A stretch of DNA of 64,000 bases from Strix aluco (taxonomy: Eukaryota > Chordata > Aves > Strigiformes > Strigidae), in NCBI RefSeq assembly GCF_031877795.1, contig NC_133931.1, positions 26,286,264 to 26,350,263 on the forward strand, written 5' to 3'. Under the pieces are notes generated by a model that saw only the letters and a program-made list of their open reading frames with translations, was not told the DNA's origin and did not search any database. How positions within the stretch are numbered: the stretch's first letter is position 1; every line of letters begins with the position of its first letter. The translations under genes and the position numbers were made by a program. Shown here in pieces: positions 50,359-62,872 of this stretch.

Positions 50359-53300
50359 GTGAGTTACAGATTTTTCCTGTGTTTTTCCGGGAGCAAATGG
50401 CAAAGGTTGCCAGTGAGCCTCTGAGCTCAAACCCATGGGGTGTCCTGGTCTGCAGGTCAGACTGCCAGCCTGTGCCAGCAGAGTGGCTGTAATTCTGGGT
50501 GTGGGACTGTGGCCCTGACACATGTGTGACCCTGTGGCCAAAAGTTAAGAAGACATGTCAATCATTAGGGAAAAACCTTAAAAAAGCCCAAAAGACCTAA
50601 AGACCTAAAAGCCTATGTTGCCTCTTGTACTTCCTCCTTAGATATTACTTTTTCAAATAATTGGATTTTGTGCTAGGAAAGATTTAAAAATACTGTAACA
50701 AATCACCAAACAGTGAAGACATCTGTATCATGTGTTTTGTATTATAATCCGTACATGTGATGAAATCTTAAATGCATTCTAAGACATATAATGGCACATA
50801 GTTTAAACCATGCATATTAATTATTTATCACTGTTATCCTGTCTATGTGAATCCTTTTCCAGAGGATTTTCTGGAACTGATATATATTAATTATGCTATT
50901 TATGGACCTCATCTATTAAATTAAATAGATTTAGTGATGTTTGTAAAGGCTACAGTGGTGGCTTTTACTTTACAATTGAAATTATCCAAATAGATTAAAA
51001 AATGAGTCAAATTCAAGTCCCATTAAAAAATGCTTCAGAACATGGAGACCCTGAGGGGTGAGGCTGATGTTCAGTAGTGAACACCTCCTTTTTCCCTCCC
51101 ATTTCAAAAGCTGCTGCCCATGGCATTGCCACTCTGCAGGTGTTACAGCCATCTTCAAAAGGGAATGCCAGCCGGATACAGGCCAAGGAGAAAACCCTGT
51201 GTCCCCTTCAGGCCCCTGAGTAGTGATTCATGCTGCAGATATACGTTTGGAAATATTTATGGCCCACATAAAGTAATTTTAATTGACAGGAAGAGATATC
51301 TCTTACTTGCTTCCCAGACTGCACTTTGAACCCATTGGGTTTTATAGCGTCAGCCTTTGTTCCTCCATGGCAAGGAACATGACCAAGCAAATCCCTTCCA
51401 CAAAATGGCCCTGGGAAAAACCTCCATGAGCCAGGTTGTGCCCACCAGTGTGACACAAGAACAGCTGTGGCAGGTCAGATCCAGGGTCCTGCTATCTTGT
51501 CCCTGGCAAAAGCCATCAGTCACCATTTAGGAAAAATAGTAAAGGGTAGCTGTAAAGTACTCTTTCCTGGTATACGTACCTATTACATGGCTTTTCTTGA
51601 TATTTTTCTACTGTCACTGGTGTTCACTAGCATCCCTCCCCCTCTTTCCCCAGCTCTAACAATTTTCTAGTTTTCCTGTTTGCAAAAAGAGTCACAAACC
51701 CTTGTAGGAAAGGAAGGCAGCATCCCTGGCTATTATTAAGCAGAATCTGCCGTTATTCAGACACCACTTGTGACACACACAGAGAGCAGCGCTTTAGGGT
51801 AAATTGCGCTGAACTTAGCTATGTTTTTGTCATAGGAAGAATTAAGTTTTCCCTTGGTAATATGTAGACTGTGCTTTTCTGTGAGAGGACAAATAGCTGT
51901 CCCAGCAGCAATAGGACCAAATCCAGGGGAAAAGTCATGCAGTAGAGAACATGCACTCCCGGAGCCTGACTCCACAAAGTGATGGACAGGGTGGCAATGG
52001 CACTCCAAGTCCATAAAGCCAAATAAAGTATTTTTTATTCTGAAAGAAAGGGAGTTTTACCTGTGTAACCAAATGATGGAGCCCTAATTCTGGCAAGCAG
52101 CTCCTCAGTGTTGACAAGACCTTGGTGACAAGGAGAGAAGAGTAAGCATTCAGGGGAGTTTGGTCTTGCCTTTAGAGAAACAGGTAGATTATCTTAACTG
52201 TAGGCTGTGTGAAAGGACTGCTCTGGGAGGCTGATTTTTGCTTTGCTTTTTTTGTTCGAAAGCAAGAACAGCCCCAAACTATTAGGGCAAGAGCATGTGC
52301 AGAGGTTTTTGGGCACTAGGGAGGGGTTAGTTATAAAACTCATGTAAAACTCGTAAAAAATTTGCCAGAAACAACATTGTGTGAAGACATTGCCAGCCAT
52401 TAGGAAGAAAACAGAGGCTGAGACAGATTTACATGGCATTTTTGCCATAATGTATAAGCCAAAGATCAGCAAGACATGCTTGCTCTGGCTGTGGTTTGCA
52501 CTCACATGCAACTGATGTGAAGGCACAATGCTCAAGTGGCTTGCCCAGATGGTTGTGGTGCTGAGTGTGGTGTGGTAGGGGACTTGGGGAGGTCCATCTT
52601 TTTCCCTTACAAAAAAGGTTTGGATTTATTGAGGAAATTGCAAGGGGTGCAGCCCCAATTCCTCCCCATCCCCAGGTGTGGCGTTGGGTCTCCCGATGTG
52701 CTTGTGGCCACAGGACTGAGTCTCCTGAATGGGATGTGACTGGTACTGTTGGGGACACAGAGGTGATCCAGAAATGCTTTTGTGAATTTCCTCTTGCTCT
52801 CAGTCTATATTCAGCTCTTCGGTGCTTCTGTTTGCTCTTGAAAGTAGATCAAATCTCATTTATTTACGTAGTGGTTAGAAAAGGGCAGGACCCAAATGTT
52901 TGTTTCCAAATTAACTAATAAATAACACTGTTTTTAAAAATGGATCTGCACTGAAGGACTCAAAGATGTTCAGTGCAAAACAGCAAGAATCTCCTCCATT
53001 ATACTACAATAATATAACCTGCAAGAGGCTCAGTGATGGAGAGCTGCTGTTTGTTTGTGGTGACAGCAGACATCTCTCAGCTGCTTTCCTCCATCCCTTT
53101 CTTTATCTCTCACAGGCTATGTGCCAGAATTTGGGGGACCTGCATGTAACTGGGCCTCTGAAGGACATGAATTTCTCTATTCCAGAAGGAGGGGGAGTGC
53201 GCTTCATTTACCAGGTAATCCAGTATCTCCTGGTATCCACTTCGGTCAAAAACCCCATAGTTTGCACACACTGACCTCATGGGCAGTGCTGTCATCTGTG

Positions 53301-56300
53301 CTGTCGTCTGGTCCCCCGAGAGGATCTGAAATTAACTTTGACTTCCTCTATCTGGGAATTCAAGAGTCTACATGCAAAAAGCAGGAGACAACCGCTTCTC
53401 TCAAACACATTTTGAGAGAATACCCTCAGACAGGGTTTAATAAAGTCAGCATTCCTAGAGAATGGGTTTCCATGTTTGTGTCATCATTTTCCTTCAGCTC
53501 TGAGGTTTTCTTCCCAAAGCCATAACCACAGAAGGACAGATCCAGCTCCCAGGCAAATGGAGGATGTGTGTCATTTTTTTCCATTCTCGTGCTCAGACAA
53601 AGCCCTGTCCTAAGCAGACATTTGCTTTGGAAAGAAACCACAGTTGGGATTTCCTGCAGCATTCAGGAAACAATGTGAAAACTCCTTTGTTGAGGATGAG
53701 AAAAGAGCAGATTTGTTTGAGCAGACTCTTGGAATATCATTCCTCCAGCTAAACACACTGTTGGCAATAGATTTTAAAAGACACACAAGCATGAAATTAT
53801 TTTGATTATGGTGCAAATGCTGAAAAAGGATGATTTTCCCTCTAATTTTTTCCCCATTCTAGTTCACATCCGAGCCACCTGCTGTGAGTTTCAGAGCGAC
53901 TGGTGAAAAAGATGGAATAATTGACATTGTGCCGAGGACAGGAATCTTGTTTCTCAATGGGTCTCTGGACCGGGAGACCAAAGCAGTGCACAGGCTGCAG
54001 GTAAAAACTGAATGAAAAATAGAAACAGAGGATTATTCATATTCCCCCTTTTTTGGTAAACCTGAAATTAATGGAAAACTTTGTCTATGTTTACAGACAG
54101 CTGTTTCATTTTTAATATTGAGCTTTGCTGAAAGACACATGGTTTTATAGTTCTGAAAGACTTTGTACAGGAAAATGCTCCTTAGCACAGGAAGGTTATG
54201 TTGGGAAAACAAAAATTACCCTGTTGCCAACACCAGTCTCCTAATATGAGGAGGACACTTGACTAGAAGTGAAATCTGGCCCCATGAATGAGATTTGCTT
54301 GTTATCTCTGAAGACTGATAGCGTGAATTCCATGGCTGGAATGGGAAAATAAACTATTGTAATCTATTTAGGAAGATTATAATCTATTTAGTGACAAATG
54401 GTGTAAGTAAATGGCATTTATACACAGAGGCACAGATCTAACCTCTATTAGGTAACAGCAGAAAGCTGTTTGGCAGATGTTGGAGGCTATTAGAGGAAAA
54501 AGCATTGTATGCTTTTCCTGCTATTATCCTCTTTTCATAAGGATCTCATCATAAACAAGGAATGGGACAGCGAGTAGGCGATCTTTTGGTCTCAGTATAG
54601 CCTTGTGCTCTTATTCTGTGTCAGAAAAGGTATTGTCTTTTTCTGAGGCACTAGCAACTGAGAAGGAGATGTTATGTTCTCAGCTCTAAAGCACCTTTGG
54701 ATTGAAATTAGAGAGGGCAGTTTTCTAGCCCCAGAAGTTATTAACCCTAAACATGGGAATTCTTTACAGACAAGAAGAAGTGATGACATAAGTGAAAAAT
54801 GATACTTGGTTAGGCATAAAAAAATCATGATTTGATCTATTATGTGCAAACAAAATAAAGTCTGACAGACATATACTTGGTGCTTCAAAGTCAAAGAAGG
54901 TCAAAAAATAAGAAGCCAAATTGGAACAAAAATGTAATCAGAACAAGAATTAAGTTTTCTTTAAAACACTTAGATCAGCCTATTTTTCTGGTTGATATTT
55001 ACAATAGCACACTTGAGTCTGCTATATCATGTCGGGTTTTCTCCTTATTCTTTAGAAAGTATCTATTTCTATTTAAAGAAAAGCATGAAGTCTAAGCTGT
55101 GCAAGAATACAAATAGTCTGCTGAGACTGAAAGTGAGAAATTGCCCTCTAAAAGTGTCGTCAGAAGCAGGAGTAGGTTGTTTTGTTTTCTTGGCATTATA
55201 TACTGTGGTGAATTACTGTCAGTGAGCTGCTGTGGTAAATCTGTACTTGATGGAGCCACCCAATTATGGCTTTCACCAGGTTTGTGTCACAGTAAGAATG
55301 ACTTGGCATTTGACATCCTGATGTTCATTTATGTCTTTTAATTTATCTACATAAAAATATTTCTTTGCTGTTCCTTCTTTTCCCAAATTGAGGTGGAAAG
55401 TCTGGATGAAAAGGGAAACACAGTGAAAGGTCCATACACTGTTACAATATATGTGGAGGATATCAATGACAACCCACCAGAATTTGACCAGATAAAGTAC
55501 ACTGGAGTAGTGAGGCAGAACTCCCGTCCAGGTAATCATCATAATAATTAAATATCATAGTTAATAGGAAGCTAGGCAGGTGAGATAAACAGGAAAATAA
55601 AGTGGGTGCTATACTTCAACAAGCTGAAAAAAAGATCAGTTTTCCTTCCCACAGGACTATACAAAATAAGGATGTGAGCCTGTATAATATAATGAAAGAG
55701 CAAAGAGATGACCACTATGTGGTGTAAAGAGATGAGTGTAGTCAGAAATATTTCACAGTACTTACTGCTTTATAAGTATCACTTAACAAGCAAATATTGC
55801 TGCTCTCTCCATTGCACTGAAAAAAACCCCTATGCTAGAAGGAGATTAAAGTTTAAATGTTCCCAAAGACTATACAGAAAGACAATGCTAAGAATACGTA
55901 AGTCTTTGCACATCAGTGAAATAAAATGTCAGTGTAGATAAGGAGTATGTATTCACTGTGACTGATGCTTCTCAGAACATGGGCTGAACCTTAGTATTTA
56001 GGAGAGAGTCTTAGATTATGGATTACAGTGATCCAGTCCAGAAATCAGGAAAGTATTGAAGAGCAGTTTGAGACCTATATTTTGGAAATTAATCCAAGAA
56101 CTCAACCATATATTATCACTGTGACTTGGGAAGAAACTTTCACTAAAGAATACGCATATAAAGTTCCATGAGGTCAGAAAGCCATTCTGCAATATTTTAC
56201 TCTGTTCTTCAACTTCATCCAAGTCAAAAAGATTTTAAAAGTTGCATTGGTGATCAAAAGGCAAAAATTCACTTATGTTACCAGGCATTTCCATATTTTT

Positions 56301-59300
56301 TTTCACTGTATGATTGTTCCTTTCATTATAACTGTGTCACAGCTGTAGGGCATTTTTCTCAAGGTGCTTTGGGTTGAACTGTTTTACATAAGGACTGCAA
56401 AGTGATCTTAAAGAGAGATACCAGTGAGTTACATTCTGGGTGCAGGCACTCTTGGGTGGTAGATAGGTCTCTGATTTAGCTCTGTCACTTTCTTCATCAA
56501 CTGGTCTTCGCACCTACTGTTGTGCTACTAAGCAGGTGGAGGAGGTGCCTGTGGCGTGGTATCCAGGCAATGTAACCTCCACAGACAAGCATGGCTTACC
56601 ATGAGAAATGCACTGTGAAACAATGGCAGCTCCCCATAAGCTGCTTTCCTGGCTTGAGAGCTCTGCTCAAATGGACTATGTGTTGAGGTTTCAGTCTCTT
56701 CTTACCACTGTTTCTTCTCTAATCTGAACAGGCAAGCCTTTCATGTACATCCATGCCACTGACCGCGATGATCCTACAACTCCCCATGCACAGCTGACAT
56801 ACAGCATTCTCCATCATTTTCCCAACCCTTATAAAGAAATGCTTTTCCAGATCAACAACGTAACTGGAGCAATCTCACCGAGTAAGATGGGTACGTAAAA
56901 AGACTCTTGTTTGCAAAAAGCAAGCATGAGTTCCTAAGTGTACATAGGAACCAAAGAGCAACACAACTTTGATGTTAAATTCTGAATAAATGTAGTCAGT
57001 GGGTCATACTCCACTGAGGCCCTGGTTTTGGGGAACTTTGTGTCCCACCGAAAGGAAAGTTAGCAGAAATGGAGACTGGGATCTAAAAGTACATTGAGAA
57101 GAGAGGTAGATCCTCTGGTCCTTGCAAATATGCTGAGTCATCTTTGAGTTAATTCTCTTCCTTGAAATCTAGAAACCCAAAAGCAGTAACAAGAAAAATG
57201 CAGAGAAAACTCAGCCGGCCACAGGATCCCAACTAAACTCCAATGATTTAACAACCCTGTCTCTTCTGCTGGACTGAGCAAGTGTCTAACTGGAGTGAGG
57301 GCTGTTCAGTGATGCATCTGCACAGCATGAAGCCACAGCACAGAGGCCTCATATGATTATGTCCACATGATGCTGTGCTACATCGTTCAGAGAAGCCAGA
57401 GGAAACAGATTGCTGAGATTTGGCACAGAGGCCCATCTAAGGAGTGAGCCTGGAGCAGATGAAGGAGGCAATGGGGAGATGAACCTTCACAGCCTCTGCT
57501 TCATTTCACTTGACTCTTTGCTCTGTCTCTAGGGTCTTATTACTTAGATCCTCAAAAGCAGGACACCTTCACACTTGTCGTCACTGTGAGGGATATGGCA
57601 GGGATGACAACGAATGCTTTCACCAGCAGTGCCGATGTGATCATCACTGTGAAGGAGAGCCTGTGGAAAGCTCCCCCCACCATCCGTATCCAAGAAAACT
57701 CAACCCAGGTCCACCCTGTCAACATCAGCCAGGTAGGGCCCTTGGCCACAAGCTCTGCACCTCTCCTTGGTGCCACAGAGTCATTTTCTCCCAGCTAACC
57801 GTGAAGGTGTCCCCACTGCATTCAACACCAGGATCTTCAGAAGGACTTTGGCACCTCCCAGTTGTTTTTTATATGGCATCCTTTGGAAATGATATTTAGT
57901 GCAGGTCTCATTAACTTATTGTTAGTTTGAAAGTTAATGGTTTGAAGGTGACTGAGATATAACTAATACAAATATTAGAGTGACTGGACTTTGCCCTTCA
58001 GTTTGGAGAGGCTATTAGCACCACCTGTGTGTGAGAATATCTCATAGATAGAGGAAACTTTTGGAGAATATTATTACAGTGTAATGACTGGAAGAAATAA
58101 AGGTGCTTTACAAGGCTATTTCACACAACATAAAAGATAAAGCTCTTGAGACACCCCAAGGGAGCTCCCAGACAGATGTGGTAGTTGGGTGCCTCTGCAG
58201 AGGTACCGCTCTTCTGTCTCAATGGGTTCCTTTTAGTGTTTCCAGCCTTATTTAACCCCACATGCCCTCCAGGCTTTGAGCAAACCAAGAGCTAACCTGT
58301 TGAAGCTTATTTTGAGGTTGGCTTCTTCCATCTGTAGAAAAGCCTGGCAGGAGACCAGCTCTACTGCAGCCTTGGTGGGGGCAGTCCCTCACACTCAGGG
58401 GCATCTGCTGTGACCAGTTTTGTGTAATGCAGCACACCTGCTATATCAAAAGTACTAGGAAGGGCTGAAACGCCCTCCTTCAGCATTCTGGATTCCCACA
58501 GTATACCTCTTTTCACAGTTCAAACACAAAATATTTTGCCAATAGCTGCAGACCAATAGCAATATACATATCAGTAAATATTAACTAACAGGCCAGCAGC
58601 CTTTCAGAAATGTTTGACTTTGAAAAATGCCTTGGCACTCACACCCCCAATGCTGTCATCCCTTCAACATGTCAGGATTCCTTAGATCCTGTTTGCAAGA
58701 GTAACTGACTCGGTGCTATTCCCACTGGCCTCAGTGAAAGCCGGAGGAAGTCCAGAGTGAAAACAGGTGGAGGAAAAACTAACATGCAATGGTGGTCCTG
58801 TTCTGGGGTCATGTGGAAGTAAATTTCATGTGGCAGCCAATGACATGTTGATTCTGCTTAGGGGAAAATTAAATGCAGTTGCTGCTATATAGTGTAAAAC
58901 ATGAACAATAATACTGACTCCATTAATTTGGCAGTCTGTTTGCTGCATTTCTTTTTAAATCTGAAGCACCTCACTAAAGATCCTTCATCACAGACTTTGA
59001 TACATGTAAAGAGCATGCACACACATACGTGCAGATAGGTACTGAATATTTGTTTTGTCGTTCCACATCTCTGAATTAGATAAACCAAAACAACAGACAG
59101 GAATAGACAGTGTAAGGAGATGGAATAAATTAGTGTCAAGGCATTCAAATACATATAATACTTTCTTCTCATGTATCACCGTTTAGCTCCATATCCCAAA
59201 AGTCTTCCATAAAAAGGTAAGTGTTGTAGCTCATCTGAACAGCTGGAGAAACTGAAGTGAAATGGCTTTACCACAACAATTCAGAGAGCAGAAGTGGATT

Positions 59301-62300
59301 ATCAGTCCGGTTTTCTGCAGTTCATTCCAAGACCCTGCCAAACTGTTAATTTTCTGGTTTATGAAGCTAAAAAGTATGCAATCTTTTGTTTGTGGTCCAG
59401 AAACAATCCCTGTTAAATCTCAGTCTACCCTTCTGACTTCCTATCCTGACCTATTTTTGTGGTTTTAGGTGCACTCGAATGAGCCAGATGTAATTTATGA
59501 CATTTTTGAAAAAGAAAAGCTGTCCAGGCTCCCATTTTCTATTGATCAGAATGGTGTTATTTATGTGACTGAACCACTGGACAGGGAAGAAAAAGATACT
59601 GTAAGTAAACACATAAAACATCACTGATGGGAGAGACCACAACAGGAACCTGATTATTGGTGTGGGAGTAAATACAAGAAACCTCACTAAAAAGGACAGA
59701 GGGGAAAAAAAGAAAGAAAAGCTTTGTTTCTTGTCATTTCAGTTTGGAAATGACTTGGTAGATATGAAAGCACATTCATCTACTACACTGTAAACAGCCT
59801 TCAGTTTGGTACCCTACAACATTTCTCCACAGGTCTGGCAGTAGCAATCACTGCCCATAGCATATGTATTATGTACAACATGGACCAACCATGGCTGGAT
59901 TGTAGGTGCGTGAGCAAGATGTGGACAATGCCATTTGTGGAGGACAGGAGATATGGATGTTTCAGATCTACTCTAGATCCCAGGGGCCTCAAGCATCTCT
60001 CCACAGCAGAAGCAGAGTTTAACTTGCAGTTGCAACCATAAAGTTACCCTGAAGTTCCCCATGTGGGAGTCTTTTAGACAGAAAACCCTCTGCCCACTCT
60101 TGTTCTTGGAGGAAATTTGGGCACAGAATAGGCCAGAGACCAGATATGCTGGAGGAAACCTAACTCTATATGTGGCAGATGAATTTGCAAAGGGACAAAC
60201 ATTAGATATTCCTGGTTTTCTTGAATTTTTGCAAGAGCAAATTCACGGAGCAGTGAAGTATTCAGGACTTTTAAATTCTGTTGAGAACTCAGACCTCAGA
60301 CAGTAAGGGGTGATGGAAGATTTCTGAATTAAACAGCGTGAAAATACTGAACAAACGTATGAGAGGTTATTTCATCTGTCTGGTACACTCACATAGTTAC
60401 ATATTTAAATGCAAAATATTTTCACAGTGGTCATTCAACACATCTAATCTCAATATTCTTATTGCAGTATGCTTTCTTCGTGGTGACAAAAGATAACACA
60501 GGAGAACTGGTCGACAAGCCTTTGCAAATTCGTATTATTGTGGAAGACATTAATGACAATCCCCCTGTGTGCCAGCGAGCCCTCACTGTAATTGAAGTAC
60601 AAGAAAATGAAGGTGCAGGTAAGAAAGCAGCCTCTACCAATGTATACACATCATTCTAATCCTGTTACTGTTTACAGCTGGGTGCAAATAAAGCTAGAAA
60701 TTCTGATCCCAAAGAGTAAAATGTAGCTCTCCTAGAGAAATGTTTTCCTGTGCAAATAGCCCTGTTGTTTTCACTTCAATAATTCATGTGGAAAGGATTT
60801 CAGTAACCTGAGAAGGAGAGCCCCAAGACCCCTACTTAAAAAACACTGGTCCATTTAAAATATAAAATTGCATTTTTCCCACAACCACAATTTTGGACAA
60901 CTTAGAACGTAAAAAGACCCCTTTTATTACTGATACAAGAAATACTGCTCTAAAACTGGCATGAGCCCATTTTCACTCATAGCATAATGCCTTTGACTTC
61001 AGTGGCCCATTGCTGAAATCTGTCCCTAAGTCTTTACATCAGTTATTTGGTTTCAAGGCTGAAGTGTATGCTGTTACAGTCGCTTCTGATCAAAACATGT
61101 AGTCCAGTCCTCTTACACCACCCAAAGCCCAAAATAGCTGATTGGCATGCTAAAGGAAAATCTCCCAGAAGTCAAATGATAGTGTCCACTGCACTGATTT
61201 CCACACAGTTGTATTTTTATTGCCCCTCTACTCTTTGCATTGGTATCACTGTTGTCAGTGTGTACCTCTGTGGAGGAATAGGATCACTGCATTATCTGAC
61301 TGACTCTGGTCTCTCCTCTGCCACAGGAAGTAATATTGGCACCCTGACTGCTAAAGACATGGATGAGGAGAACACCCTTAACTCTCGTCTGCGGTTCAAA
61401 ATTGGAAGTCAGGTTCCTGCTGTTCCTGCAAGTAATCTGTTCTTTATTCAGCAAGACACTGGGATTTTGCAGTTAACTAGCCGTTCATTAAACAAGCGTA
61501 TTGCATCCAACTATTCCCTGAAGGTACTGGTGTCAGATGAAGGTATGTAATGCCTGCTGTTATACATCAGAGTACTTTTGCTCACAGTGGCATCCCCATG
61601 CTCAGTGTCCAAGGGATAAGAGGAGACCTGGACAGGCAGCAGCACTGAGAGGTAGCTCGCTCTGGTGTGGTACTGCCTTGTTTTTGAGCTGCAGGGAGGT
61701 TAATCATGATTCATAATGCAAGTATGGAAGGAAACAGCTCTAGGGCAAAGTGTGGATAAGTTGGTAAGCTTGTTAACAAGTACTCCAGTAAGAGATTTCC
61801 TTCCATAGGAGAAAAAAATGAAGATATCATGATTGTGGTTTTCCCCCAAAATCTTTCAAAGGGAGTCACTGAAAAAAACCCAAGAAATTAAACACAGCTG
61901 TTTAGAGAGTCCAGATAATGTATTTTGAAAGATTAAGAGCTGCAATTAATCTTCAAAATGAATCTTGTCCATTATGTAACTTCCCAGGAGTCCTTTGTGG
62001 TTCATTGAATGGGAGGGAAACCAGATTCCATACTAAAGCTTAAAGCTTTGTGCTGGAGTCCTTATAGTCAGGCAAAACTTGTGGATGGGGAAAGTAGCAT
62101 GTAGAGAAAGAAGTGTGACATGTCTGTAAATGAAATAACATCACTTAGGCAGATTATATGAAAACCTTACAGAGGGAGAAGCTGGTGATTTGTTTTGGAT
62201 GCTTATTTGAATTCCATCTAAACAGTTTTGTTTAGAATATTCCTTAACTTTCATCTCATGAAGCATGTCTGTAAAACACTAAAATCCACCTGAATGGCAC

Positions 62301-62872
62301 ATGACCAGACAGAGTAGGCTTTTAAAATCACAAACTCCCATTTCTATGGGTGCCGCTGCTCAGGTAGCATTTAGATTTACACAGATCTGAAGTTTAAGAA
62401 GTCTGACTGTAACAAAAATGATGGCCCACCAAGAGGACAAGGTAACACAACAACCTGGGGCTTACTTTTTGACATGCAAAAGAGATATTGAGAAAGCTAA
62501 CACAATTCATAGCTATCATCATCCTGATAAAGGGATATGGTTAAAAAAGTGAGAGAAATTAAATGAAACAGGATGGGACAATGCTGAAGAAAGTGGGAAG
62601 GTGAATACTAGGATAGAGAGTGAGGTTGACACAGGCTAAGAGATATTGGAGATCAAGTGCTTCTTACAACAGCAGGATTTTGCTTGGATTGGGCAATTTG
62701 GTAGTGCTCACTTTTACTCACAGTGAACCCTTTTGGAGGAAAGTTATTTTTGACAGAAAGGTTGGTGTGACGTAGTTCGTTCTCTTTCCATGCAGTATTC
62801 CAAACAATCTGTGATGTGCAAGTACATGTCATCGACATCAATGATCAGATTCCCATCTTTGAAAAATCAGAT
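50314..62872 (+). CDS. CDH17: CDH17, LI-cadherin, 5' part (10 coding exons; continues past window)
   Basis: Ten GT-AG exons join in frame to 452 codons, covering the signal peptide and cadherin repeats EC1-EC4 of the seven-repeat liver-intestine cadherin (human 832 residues). This single-pass protein mediates calcium-dependent adhesion in intestinal epithelium and, unlike classical cadherins, has a very short cytoplasmic tail. Visible: signal peptide (1-~20), LDRETK (83-88), VEDINDNPP (115-123), RQNSRPGKP (135-143), IWKAP-like LWKAP in EC2/3, FSIDQNG and PLDREEKD in EC3, DINDNPP (331-337), QENE (349-352), AKDMDEEN (363-370) and IDINDQIPIFEKSD (439-452). Glycosylation sequons: N80, N183, N249, N257, N416. 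EC5-EC7, the membrane segment and the tail lie to the right. Introns are 0.6-2.8 kb and hold no other gene. Confidence 0.95.
53116..53214 (+). CDS. CDH17: CDH17 exon, start of EC1
   Basis: 99 bases, phase 0 at both ends, acceptor CTCTCACAG, donor TACCAG|GTAATC. Codes residues 16-48 including GPLKDMNFSIPEG, matching human GPLKPMTFSIYEG. Signal-peptide cleavage probably falls near the beginning of this exon. An internal ATG at 53119 could not give a secreted protein. Confidence 0.92.
53863..54000 (+). CDS. CDH17: CDH17 exon, EC1
   Basis: 138 bases, phase 0 at both ends, acceptor CCATTCTAG, donor CTGCAG|GTAAAA. Codes residues 49-94 with PPAVSF, the NGS sequon (80-82) and the cadherin LDRET calcium-site motif (83-87). 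Confidence 0.95.
55393..55531 (+). CDS. CDH17: CDH17 exon, EC1-EC2 linker
   Basis: 139 bases, acceptor CCCAAATTGAG, donor CGTCCAG|GTAATC. Codes residues 95-140 plus one base, with the calcium-binding linker DINDNPP (117-123) and RQNSRPG, nearly identical to human. Confidence 0.95.
56732..56890 (+). CDS. CDH17: CDH17 exon, EC2
   Basis: 159 bases, acceptor TCTGAACAG, donor AAGATGG|GTACGT. Codes residues 141-193 plus one base: KPFMYIHATDRDDP with the DxD calcium ligands, FQINNVTGAIS and the N183 sequon conserved in human. Confidence 0.94.
57533..57732 (+). CDS. CDH17: CDH17 exon, EC2-EC3
   Basis: 200 bases, acceptor CTGTCTCTAG, donor AGCCAG|GTAGGG. Codes residues 194-260: TLVVTVRDMAG, the divergent EC2-EC3 linker (VKESLWKAPPT in place of a DxNDN motif, as in human TENIWKAPK), and sequons N249 (ENST) and N257. 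Confidence 0.95.
59469..59600 (+). CDS. CDH17: CDH17 exon, EC3
   Basis: 132 bases, phase 0, acceptor GTGGTTTTAG, donor GATACT|GTAAGT. Codes residues 261-304 with FSIDQNGVIYVTEPLDREEKD, almost the human sequence. Confidence 0.95.
60468..60618 (+). CDS. CDH17: CDH17 exon, EC3-EC4 linker
   Basis: 151 bases, acceptor CTTATTGCAG, donor GGTGCAG|GTAAGA. Codes residues 305-354 plus one base, with VEDINDNPPVC and the EVQENE start of EC4. Confidence 0.95.
61327..61542 (+). CDS. CDH17: CDH17 exon, EC4
   Basis: 216 bases, acceptor CTGCCACAG, donor GATGAAG|GTATGT. Codes residues 355-426 plus one base, with IGTLTAKDMDEEN, LFFIQQDTGILQL and sequon N416. The frame is open upstream to 61047 but that part is intron. 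Confidence 0.95.
62796..62872 (+). CDS. CDH17: CDH17 exon, EC4 end (last exon in window)
   Basis: 77 bases, acceptor TTTCCATGCAG, donor TCAGAT|GTGAGT. Codes residues 427-452 ending VIDINDQIPIFEKSD, identical to human over this last motif. The next exon (EC5 start) is not found before 64000. Confidence 0.94.

Noticed and set aside
61047-61550. 167-codon frame covering a CDH17 exon
   Set aside because: Only 61327-61542 is exon; the upstream part has no cadherin similarity and precedes a clear acceptor.
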